From Sperchopsis tessellata (taxonomy: Eukaryota; Arthropoda; Insecta; Coleoptera; Hydrophilidae), in assembly GCA_033557685.1 (NCBI GenBank), contig JAWQRN010000636.1, forward strand, positions 1-27,584: a stretch of 27,584 bases of DNA, in the 5' to 3' direction. A program made the position numbers and the translations under genes. The notes under the pieces were generated by a model. That model was not told where the DNA came from. It did not search any database and was given only the letters and a program-made list of their open reading frames with translations. Below, piece after piece: positions 13,401 to 25,400 of this stretch. Within the stretch, counting starts at the first letter, position 1, and the number at the start of each line of letters is the position of its first letter.

Positions 13401-16400
13401 CTACAAATCCAAAGTCATGGTAAGTTCTGAATCTTGAACCGACGGTAACTGGTCTTCCATTGCAGAACCATTCTACTCTCATGGTAGGGTCACCCATGGG
13501 TTCCAAACGGCATTCAAGATGAATGTTGCGACCTTCAGTAACAGGTCTAGGGTCAGACAAGGGCTGTACGAAAATGGGCTTTGATTTCGAAATTTCTTCG
13601 ATGTGGTACTGAGGTTCCACGAATTTTGAGTCTTCCAATTGTTGAGTTTTTTCAAAGGCTGTACGGTGCATGCTTCTTGTATCAATGCTTGAGCGAGCTA
13701 AAAATAAAAACAAAATGTTTTTAGATCATTAAACTGGGTGCATATCGAATGAAGACTTACTTTCAACAATCATGCTAGCTGACAATTGGGCTTCTCCTAA
13801 TGCATTTCTTGCTACTACGGTGTATGTACCGGCATCTTCGCCGCGTACACTAAGAATATCTAAAGCTACATATCCAAAATCATGATAAGTTTGAATTCTA
13901 TTGGCACTTTGAATTGGTTTTCCATTGAAATACCATTCAATTTTCATTGTGAGATCGCTTTGGGGTTCAACGCGTGCTTCAAAATGAGCCCGTTGTCCCT
14001 CAACGATCTTGTTAGTGCCTTTAAGTGGTCCCAAAAACCTTGGTTTTTGTGTAACAGCAATTTCCTCCTGTTGAGTACGGCTGTAACGGCTGGAATCTTC
14101 CAGGTACTGTATCTTTTCCAAACCACCTGGATGTTGAGAGTCGAGGACGATGTCCTTCTTACTAACAACACTTAATTGGGCTGTTGTGGTGGCTTGGCCT
14201 ACTGCGTTGTAAGCACGGCAAGTGTAGTTTCCTACATCATGAATAGTGACATCCTGGAAAAATATTAATTTTAAATGCTTTGTTATATAGAAATCTTGTT
14301 ACAGCCTCTATTAAACTATGATTTAGATAATTTGGATCAAACATTTTATAACTATATGGAATTATGTTGACAATTGAACTGATAATATATAAGGTTTTAT
14401 TGGCATTAACTTTAAAAAATATTTAAGATATAGTTGTCATAATGACCTGTTTGCTGTATAAGAGATAACGTCTCATCCGTAAAAGGCGTGACATTAGACT
14501 GTCTATTAGTTAGCAATAGGTTTATTGGAACTCTCTGGAAATTTCTGCAGTACAATGATGTTGAAGTAACACTCTGACAAGAAAGTTACTTGAAACCACA
14601 TATAAACCTCGATTCTCCAATTATGCTGCCTACAGGAAAGGCATATTAGTGTAGAAGGGAAACGATGTCGCAATACTTACTCATTTTTGTTCAATATCGA
14701 CATGGAACAGAAAGCTCAGGGAAGCGATACCTCTCATAATATGCTCACTCACGATCTCAAAGCATATATACAAGGAATGAAATATGTATTCGTACGTGAG
14801 TACATTTAATTACTTACAAGAGCAGTGCTGATGATGTCTCAATGACAGAAACACATGTCCACTGCAATTCGATTTGTTTCCCATCATTTTGCGAAGCGTA
14901 GTTCATTTCTGTATTTAATATATTGACTTGGCCGGTTTGCTCGATATTTAATTTATAAAATATTAAAATAACACATTTATGCACAAAATCATCTAAAGTT
15001 TAAATTTTCTTAATAAAAATATTTAATAGTTTCACCTGTTTTTAATAATTGTCAATCTATAACGAGCATCTGAGGGTAAGGATCGATTTGACAAGGTACC
15101 TCCTTAGATAATGCTAGGAGGGAGTGAGACTGCTCGCGCGGATCAGCCCTGTTAGACAGAGAAAAAAGTAGAAACAAACTCGCTCGTTTGTAGGACCACT
15201 TCTACTGAACAATTTGTGAGGGGAGCATACCATCGGCCAAGCTAGCAGCGTCTTACTGTACCTGACTAATTAAAATTTTTATTCTTTAAAGGTACCTTGT
15301 ATAAAGGGAGCGACTAACATTGGAAGTGACCTTCTGGCAAAGTAATATTATTGGAAATTGATCCATATCAGTGATGCTCAATTTCAGAAAATAATTGACT
15401 TACCTTAATAGTTAACGCTACATATCCAAAATTGAAGAAAGTGGTAATTCTAGAACTAGCTTCTACTGGACGCCCATCCTTGAGCCATTCGACTCTCATT
15501 GTAGAGTCTCCAACTGGTTCTAATCTTGCTTCGAAGTGGGCGAACCCTCCTTCACGGACACCTTGTTGGTCTTTGATGGGCGTCTTAAACTCTGGTGGGT
15601 ACATGCTCTCAGGTGTTTCTTGCACGTACTTTTGGTGTTGCATTTGTTGGTAAGCTTCGAGTTCTTCTACTTTCTCGATATACCTCTGTTGTTCGGGGAT
15701 TCCCAAGTCGGCCGTAACTGTTGAACGGGCATAAACTTGGAGTGTGGCGGTACTGATCGCTTCGCCCAGTTGGTTCACAGCGCGGACCGTGTACGATCCT
15801 GCATCTTCGGCACGTAGGTGCATGATGTTTAGGGAGACGTAACCGAAGTTGAAGATGGTGGTAATACGGGAACTCGCTGAAAAATAATTGAAGATATTAA
15901 AAATTGTAATTAACCAAGACATGGCGTATCTAGCGGTAAAATCAATAAAGTGAGTGACAAATTTGTATAGGATGTGGAAGGAGTTAAAATGCTGAAGAGT
16001 TTTTATACGAATTTGTATGCAGCTAGGGGTAATTTATATAAAGTAAGGTAAGCTATAGTATAAATGATTTAAAAAGTTAAGGAATTATAAAATTATAATT
16101 ACCAAATGCTCAGTAGAATATGCAAAACGGCAACGCTTGCGGAGTAGATATCATAATTATTGCAATGATAATTAATAGGAGAGGAGAAGCATTTATAGAA
16201 TGACTTTCAATAAGTTTATTGGTGCCTACATGTTTTTATAATTCAGACCACCAAATGATCTTTGGAAGTTATAAAAAGTATAGTTAGCCAATTGTTGAAA
16301 ACTTATTGGGAATTCTATATAATGTGGTGCTTTTGTGCAAGTATAAGTTCTGTAGATTTTTCGAGGAATTGATAGTAAAACTAATTTTGAAACATAACTG

Positions 16401-19400
16401 TTTTTTGGTAATTATGACTACTGCATGACTTTTGAGATTAGGTAAAAACTATATTCTTTTACAAATGAAATATGTACAAAGGCGAGAAAATTTTAAATTT
16501 CTTATTGAAGGTAAAGTTTTTTTGCTTGAAAACAACGTAAAAATACATTCATTTGTGTAGGGTTTATAACCTAATCATGCAATGGATTAAATATATCGAA
16601 AAGTAGGAGAAATAAGTACAAAGGCGACGTAAAAAGGATGTCTGAAGGCAGATCAAATCCAATGAATGATGATAGTTTCCTGTTCTGAGAATATTTTAAA
16701 TTACTTGTTGGAGGTAAAGTTTTTTTGCTTGAGATCAATGTGAAAATACATTAATTTGTGTTGGCTTTATAACCTAATCACATAATGGAATGAAAATATC
16801 GAACAATAAATAAAAAAAAGAACAAAACCACATTTTGTAATGTTTTGCGACATTGATCCATTACTAATCGGTTTTCATTTAAAATAACTACAAGTAAATA
16901 TAGTATCATTCATTGTATTTCATCTGCCTTTACATTTTTCACATTTTTTTATATAGAATCCTATCTCGAAATAACATAAAAATTCTCTATACAAAATATA
17001 ATATGGTAATAATGAGTTTACATTGTATATAAAATACATCTTAAGAAAATCCTCTAAAATAAAAAGTCGGGATAATTGATATTATGACAAAAGTATTGAG
17101 AAATCGAATTTTAAAACGACATGGGATTGTTGGCCAGCAAAACAAATGAAAAGTAGTGTATACTTAAAATTGACAAGGGCAAACTAAATTAAATGAATGA
17201 GTTTTTTAAGTATTTTGACAAAATTGACCTAAACTTTAATGCATATAAATTCAAATTAATGACTCTAGAAGAGTGGTGGTGTGAGAACGGTAGTTAAGAA
17301 ATACTAAAAAGATCTAGACCGTTTTTTGAAAGTGGTGAATGTTTAACGTTTCATATTACAGCATTGCTCAAAGAGGACGACAACATAGCACTCTCTCAAT
17401 ACGTTGCCAATACTTTTACGACCTAGATAATCTAAAAAGTTGGTATAACTGCTGTGCAATTACTAGGTAAAACTGGGATATATCTAAATAGTAGATGGTT
17501 TTTATAGTTGGCCTCCTCTCAGATGAGTAGTAAAAACGAGATAACTGAAGGGATAACGGGTGTGTGTGGGGATGTGTCAAAAGTATGTTTTGCCTCCGAG
17601 AGAGTGTTTTGGGAGCCGTTTTGGTGTGTGTTTGTGTGAGTGTGTATTGGCATGTAAGGACTTTTCTAGTAGGTGATGTAGTGTATTGTGATGTGTTAAT
17701 TGTGGCTCGTGTGAGGTAGTAGCGTAAGTATTCTCATACAATACACATACACCAAAACGCCTTCCAAAACACACCCAATTTTACACACAATCATCCTCTC
17801 TCGGAGGTAAAACATACTCTTAACTCCTCCAAAATACACCGCGTTTTTACTACACATCTGAGAGGAAGATCTAGTAACTATGACAAACTTCTACTCTAGA
17901 GGTATGATCACAAATCTTACGCTCCGTAACATCTTTCATTTTCTCGAACTTCCTTTTATTAGTTACGTTTTGATTAAAGACGCACGTCAAATGAATGATA
18001 AAGAAGGCCAGAGCTGCTACACATCAATTGTATAGGATAATTGAAGACTGTTAACCAGAATAATGTAATTTTTATCTCAGTTGATAAATAAGAAATAGAT
18101 ACATATAATTGTATACTGTGGCTTTGCTTTAGGTGCGAAAAATTACCAAGTCTGTCTGCAGCTATGTTTTTGAAGCAATTATTTAATTCGATTAAAATAT
18201 GTTGTTGCTGATCGGATTTGTTACTAGATCGCTGTTACATATTCGTTATACAATAGTTATACCAACAATATATATATATATATAGTTTGGAGCTCACTAG
18301 GAGTCTCATTGCTTAATGGACCCTCCTGTTGCGTTTGAGGTTTGTTCTATTTGAGCAGTGTATTTAAATTAAATATTAAAAAAGGTGACCTGGAGCCAAG
18401 GAAAAGGGCTGCATAATCATGATGACCTCTGTTCAGAGATATATTTTGGGTTTATACCACAATTATTTTTTCATGGTATTCTACGCAACTGTAGAAGTGG
18501 CCAGAGAGGAGCAATAATATCCGCTACACCTAGCTTGTATCCACTTTGCAAAATCAAAGATGACAACATTGCTTGGGCGTCTTCATGTAGACATAGATGT
18601 CAAAAATAGACAATAATGGAAATCAGTATCACTTAGGTATACGAAACTATTATAAACAATAGCTTTGGAAGTTAGTTATATCCTGGGGAGAATCATGATT
18701 CTTGATTTCATCATTAATCAATCTTACTCAATTATTCATTTCATAGGGGAAACATGGAGAGTAGATTTACCAAACTGGAGATCTGTTTAGTTTACGGACG
18801 TCTCTAGAGTAAATAACGCTATTGGGCACGTGTATTTGGGGAAGGCATATGGTTACTTTGTCACAGTCTTTGGAAACATTTCCAACCGTGCTTCAAATTG
18901 AGCTCTTTAGGATGTTAGTCTGCATACAGGAAAACTTGGAACATGCCTATCTAAACATGCAGCTTTTAATGCTTTCTCTGTGTCCCTGAACATCAAGCAA
19001 TTCTGCGTAACAAAGCTGCAGATGGCTTGGCTAGTTCAGTTTAAAAATAAAATAGGCCCAAACCTATTGGTGGTAAGTGAAGTATGCATCTTTGTAAGTA
19101 ACTGGTTGCTGACAGACCTTATTTCTTGATGAATAGAACCAGTTTACTTACAATTAGCAGCAGTTCAGGATAACAGTGGACATGATAACGGGCCATGTAT
19201 GTTTTAGCCAGCATATGCACATCATGCGGTGTGCAAGAAATAAAGGATGAAGAAAAAGTAAATTAGACAATTTTTATGTGTCTAAAGTAAATATCACCAA
19301 AGGAAATACATAGATTTTCAGCGCATATGTTGGTCATATATGATCAAGTACATCCATAGATCTATTATTAGTTCATAGACATTTCACGATTGTGAAGAAA

Positions 19401-22400
19401 ACAATAAAATAAGACATGGACGATATATCGAAAAGGAGGTGTAAAGTATGAAATAGTACAATATTTCTAAACAATAAATATCTATGTCACTATGAGAAGA
19501 GATCTAACATGGTTAACGTAGAATGATAGCATATGTAGTTTGTGTGGAGAAAGCTAGCGAGTGAAGTATATGCTGGAAAAGGGTAAGATATTGGAGTCTT
19601 CATAATAAAGGGAATAGTGTTAGAAAAAGATAGTAAGAGGAGTTGATGACGTCATACAACTCAATAAAATTACCTGTGATTGGTCGGCCATCCTTGTACC
19701 ATTCCACTTTCATGGTTGGATCACTGACGGGAGTCAATTGGGCTTCTAAGTGGGCATTCCTGCCCTCTTGAAGTTCTCCCAGATCGTGGAGTGGACGGAT
19801 GAAATGAGGCTTCTGGGCGGATGATTCCTCCACGCTTTCGCTACGCTGGTATCTTGAGTAATCTTCGAGCTGCTGGATGTACTGCAAGCTGTCGGGGTGT
19901 TGACTGGTGCGTTCAATAGAAACTTTTGAAGTGACGCTTAAGATGGCACGAGATTCGGCACATCCGGTGGCACTGGTAACACGGCAAACGTATTCGCCGC
20001 TATCTTGCATGATGATGCTGATCAGATCCAAAGAAATGAATCCGAAACGGAAGATACCAGTCACCCTTGAGCCTGTGAAAAGAAAATAGTGGTAGAAGGT
20101 CGAATTTTATCATAAATATCCAGCTTGATTGTTATTGTATCCCTTGCCGCGGCATTATGGGCTTTGATCCCGATTGCCAGTAAATTAAAAAAAGAAAAAG
20201 AAAATAATGGATTTAGCGATATATTTTATACCTAGAAAAGTTGTAGTAGATAAATCCTTTCTGATAGGGTAAGCTCCCTTTTACGTGGGATCGAAATCCA
20301 GTGTAGCGCATATCTCAGAGATGTCACTGCACACAGTCACATAACTTAGTAGTCGTGCAGAGACTGCTTCATTAGTTATAAGGGGGGACTACATGTTTGC
20401 CAACCTGCAAATCTTTGATCAACTCATGTGGAATTGGTTTTGGTAGTAGATTCATCCAATTTTTTTTAATTACTTTTCTATACCAGGTTTTGAGTTTTTT
20501 ACAATAAATAAAATGCTCACTTCTTTGTAATATTGTTTCAATAAAATGACATTTTATTCCTACGTATAATATATACACTCCACTACTTAAGTAACTGTGC
20601 ACTTTTTTTATCTCACAACCGAGTGAGTTTTACAACTGTTTTCTTTCTTATCGTTGTGTGCCCATTTTATTTATATGTATGAATACTGAATTGTCGAAAA
20701 TCACAAGTTATATATCGTAAATAATACAAAAGTAATCAGTTTACAAAAGATATTAGTTTGTAATCTTTTAAGTTGACAAGATTAAATAGCCTTACGTAAT
20801 GTCAACAGACAAAATATTCAAATAATAATACTGATGAATTATAGCTTCTTTTATTTATTTCCAGGATTTTTAATATTTAAAATATCGCTTCTAATTAAAC
20901 AAACTTATATGACCTCCCAGGGCCGTATATACCATGGTGCAGATTTTTATACAGATCAAGGGCTTATTGAATTTGTGGGGAGCAGATATACTGTCATCCT
21001 AAGACACGAGGTTCTATCTGTAAAACCAATATTTTGAGATACTGGACAGTCTTATAGAGTACTTCCATGTATTTTGTGTAATAAAATGGTATGATAAGAG
21101 ACGTTTAGGTCTAGAAAATAAGTGTGACAGTTCCCTAGGACACATATTTGAAAAACGTAGTTTTTGCTGGTATGTCTTAGGTCAATGCAAGACTTTGAAT
21201 ATTAATTCACCAGTGGATCCATTTTTTTTTTTGTAAGATCCTTCTGCAACGGTGGATGCAACCGTATATATAAAACGTATAGACAATTATCTTCCAGAAG
21301 CTCCCACATTATAAATATTGATTATCATCAGACAATTAAATTTACTTACTTGCTGCTAATGCTTGTCCATTTAGGAACCATTCGACACGCATCGTGGGAT
21401 CGCCAACGGGCTCGATCCTGGCCTCGAAGTGGACTTTTCCTCCTTCCAATTGTACGGCATCGCGTAGTGGAATGATGAATTGTGGTGGAGGATAGATGCG
21501 GTCCTCTTCTGCAGAGGGCGCGTGGGCCCTTGAGGGCTCCACATGTCGTAAATAAATAACTTCAGGACCAGGAGCGGGCCTAAAATGAAACAAATTTATA
21601 AAAACATGTATACCTCCGAGTAATCTGTTTTTATTAGATGCCTTTATAAGTATATCTGAAGCTATCCATCTGCCGATAGACGCTGATAATGTTGACTACA
21701 AGTCTGATTCCTACAATAATTTGTAGGTTTACATAGTTTACTTAAAGAAGAACAAGATACGCGCTGGTGTGAATGTAGATATTACTTTTAGCGGAATAAT
21801 CATTTATTGAAAGATATGGGACATAAACTTAATATGTAGTGTACACGACCTATTTCTAGTATACATGCTTTATTCTCGCAAGAAAGCATATTAAGACAGG
21901 TACTGAAATGTTAAATTGACTTGTATGTATACTATAAATCAAAATATATCGTACGAGAGGAATAAATAATTACTGATAGAGTAGTGTTGATGAAGTATTA
22001 TTGACAGAAACATGGACGGTGGCTATTGCAAAGGTCGGGTTATTTGTATTTTTTTTTTGATATATGCTTGTTTTCTGTATTTAAAAATCTATTTGACTGT
22101 ATGTGTTGCAATTTGATGATTAAATTTCTAAATAAACGAAAAACTATGATACTAGCCACGTTTTACATTCTTTAAGGGCTAGTTCCATTTGGGGTGGTCT
22201 TTATTGAAACATGAGCAATGCTATGTTTAATGAATATATCCGATTTTGTATAATCATCCCTATAGGCTTTATAAGAATAGGCTTCGCGTGAGTTCGTACT
22301 TGATGCAAATTATACCAGCCAATGTTTGTTTGTTGGTTTATTTAACGTCGACTTATTCATGAAGTCATTGTAAAGTACTATACCAAGTATTAGATTACCG

Positions 22401-25400
22401 CACCTGGAAATTTTTGCGCATGCAATAATGAAACTGTAATTGATTTTTTTACTTTCACAAGGTTTCAATAGCCTACCATAAACGGGACCAACTGTTTTAC
22501 GTCTTTCCCAGAAGACGGTTATTGGTCAGGTTATTCAAATAATAAATAATAAAAAAAAACGACCACTTAAGCTGTGTTCGAACAATACACCCCTGGCTCC
22601 ACAGCTCTTTAATTTTCCACAGAGCTACCGAAGAGGTTAATACTATAGTATTTTAGCATGTATTAAGCTGCAAATACTAGAACGAAAATTAAAAGTTTTA
22701 TTAGCAAAGGGCTACAGAATTTTGATAACCGTCACGTACAGTTCTTGGTCGATAAAAGTGACTAGAAGAGGTATTTGGTTCCAGCTAGTTTACACAGTGG
22801 TTACTACCACAAAATAAATGGCTCAAAGGATATTTTCATGATAATTTAATGCCCTTGAATAAGGTTTATGAAGGCATTCGGCGAAGGCGAATTTCCCAGT
22901 GTTATTAAATATTCTATATTATATAAAAAAAACTAGTAAACAAATTTTTTGTTTAATTTTAATACATATTTGTTCGTTTTGTAGTTTTTCAACAACTGCT
23001 GTAAACATTTCCTAACTAGGTGGAGTTAATTTGTTATTTAACAAGAAGCATCCCGGTGTCGAAAAATCAGGCACTGAAAAATTTCGTTGAAATCGAGTGG
23101 TAAAAAAGGTGTTAAAAACGCCTTTTAGTTATTGAAAGTGACTTTCAGTTTTATACTAAAAGAGTCGTTTGGGTTACGAAAATCTTTCCGTCAGCTCCCT
23201 AAGACGTAACACAAGTTGGATCAGATGATCAGCTCTCTGCAGGAATCTGACAGATGGTTCGTAGGTAAAATAGGTCCACCTACCATCAGTGACGTGTGGA
23301 GATTGTAAATTAAAGATAGAAAGGGTAAAATCAGCAAGCGAATTATTTTAAAACATACGAAAATGCTACAATCATTAGGTATTTGCTAACTTCCAATCAG
23401 ATCAAATATAGACCATTTCATCATTATTAGAGATCAGCAGTTGAATCAAACATTTTTGAAGGGGGGATTTTTGCTATAAATTACAATGAAAAATGGTTAA
23501 GGATTTTAGAGGATGATGAATTTTGAAAATTAATCTAAATTTCTGGCTTTGAATTGAAGTACTTAAGATAGAAGCACAATCACATATTTACTCGTTTGGT
23601 TTAAAAAGTAAATCATTGAATCATGCCAACTTATTTCTGCTGCTATGGCCAAACATTGACTCTAGGATTAAGTTAGCACACATGGTAATTTTTCCGCGTT
23701 CCAACTTGCATGATATTATTTTACTTAAGTAATCACAATCAACTACAATACAGGCATTTTGAAAATCTTGGGTGGGCTCACGATGATAATTTGTGACAGT
23801 TCTTCAAAAAAAGTAAAAGTACCCGGATTTAAAACCAAAATAAATCTGTTTTACAAATTTCCTTTTTTGTAATTTTTTTCATACAACTCGCTCACCGTGT
23901 GAATGCTTTAACACGAAATAATTTAATGTAGAATCAATAATTAATAAGTCTAATTTCCGTTTTCCCAGAATATTCGCTGGAGTGTATATTTTCTAGTTCT
24001 GCTCGTGTAGACATTTATATTTAGTTTGAAAAAAAAATATTTATGAAATATTGAATACTTACTCTGGTTCGATGACTTTGGTAGGACGCGGTAGATGCAG
24101 ACGTCTGGGCTCGGGGGCGGGGCCCTGTGGCGTCTCGACGAATAGTCGCGCTCTCGTCGCAGTGGAGCCGGCCACGTTCTGCGCGGTGCACTGGTACCAG
24201 GCCGCATCCGACGCCTTGGCCCTTGGGATGTCCAACGTGGATGCTCCACCGTCGGTCGTGATGCGGACATCGGGGCTGCCCGCCAATGGTACGCCGTCCT
24301 TCTGCCAAGTGATCCTAGGTACTGGTGTGCCGACCGCCCTTGCGTTGAGGCGGACCGGCTCACCTTCCCTTACATTCACGGTTGTGAAACGTTCAACAAA
24401 CTTGGGGGCAACTACCTGTTCTTTTTCGATTACGTTCAGGTTACATTGGAAGGAGGTTTCTCCTGTCTTGTTGCGAGCGACGCATGCAACTACGCCCGAA
24501 TCAGTTCTACCAACGTTAGTGATCATAAGAGCATGGTTGCCTGATTCATTCACTAGGATCTTGTGGTTATGGTCGTCTACTACTTGACGTCCGTTAATGA
24601 ACCATGTGACTTCTGGGTATGGCCTGCCTGTTACTCTACAGTCGAAACGTGTCATTTTACCCTCGGTCACGTCTCTATCGCCACAGACCCTCACGAAATT
24701 TGGTGCGAGGGACTTTCCGGCTTCCATTGTCGTTTCGGTCGTTGATTCCTCCTTCCTAAAGGTGGATTCGTGAATTAAACCTTCTGTTGTACTTACTGGT
24801 TCTATTGCTAAGTAAGCAGATGATACTACGCAACCTTGAGGGTTTTCAGCTAACAACGAATAGTGGCCAGAATCTTCAGCAGTTGCTTGTCTAACTTTCA
24901 ACGTTGCTAGATTGTTGCTAAAGGCAGTTTCGTATTTATTCGTTTGTGTAGCTATTCTCTGGCCATTTTTGAACCATGTTAACCTAGGTCTGGGATTAGC
25001 ACCGACCTTTGCGGTGAACACAGCATCCGAACCTTCTAGCAACTTGGAGTTGCGAGGCTTCTGCGAAATTTGCGGTGGGGCAGCTGAACCCAGCGCCCTC
25101 TCCACAACTGTGCTCATTTGGACGTCACTTTCTCCCACGAACCTCCTAGTAATACTTTCTCTGAACGAAACCTCCCTCAGTAACCTATACTCGAAGGTGT
25201 CTACTTTGAACTCTTCTATAAAATGACCATTTGAATATGAAGTTTGCTGCTGCTGTTGTTGTGTGCGTTGGAATCCCTGGAATTGAGGCTGCAGGCCTTC
25301 TGGTGAAATATATACTGAACAAATGGCTTCGCCATATTGGTTTCTGGCGGTACAAGTATACTCGCCTTCATCTCCAGGTCCGATTTGATTAATTTGCAGC

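Larger units (their letters stand above)
14254..15403 (-). other. sls: intron 4 (1,150 bp)
   Basis: Intron splitting Ig7. It contains the hammerhead-bearing repeat at about 14785-15025. The stretch 15060-15350 is more GC-rich than its surroundings, with a GCTCGCGCGG segment near 15133, and may be part of another old insertion that I cannot name. Confidence 0.85.
15877..19673 (-). other. sls: intron 3 (3,797 bp)
   Basis: The largest intron, splitting Ig6. It contains direct repeats (16465-16803), a dispersed inverted pair (16645-16670 with 16905-16930), a foldback element (17491-17894), a TA microsatellite near 18268-18284 and a LINE remnant (18752-19270). I see nothing recognisable in 15900-16460 or 17930-18260. 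An open frame at 18385-18609 has no motif I know. Confidence 0.85.

Noticed and set aside
18385..18609. Plus-strand 74-codon frame in intron 3
   Set aside because: No recognisable motif. It lies upstream of a LINE relic and might be part of it, but I could not match any reverse transcriptase landmark.
20831..20860. CTGATGA match in intron 2
   Set aside because: No GAAA and no complementary stems within reach, so only a seven-base coincidence.
24051..24587. Plus-strand 178-codon open frame opposite exon 1
   Set aside because: It lies wholly over or beside strongly supported minus-strand Ig coding sequence and has no domain. It is an antisense shadow, as are the frames at 5059-5286, 5746-6030 and 7008-7382.
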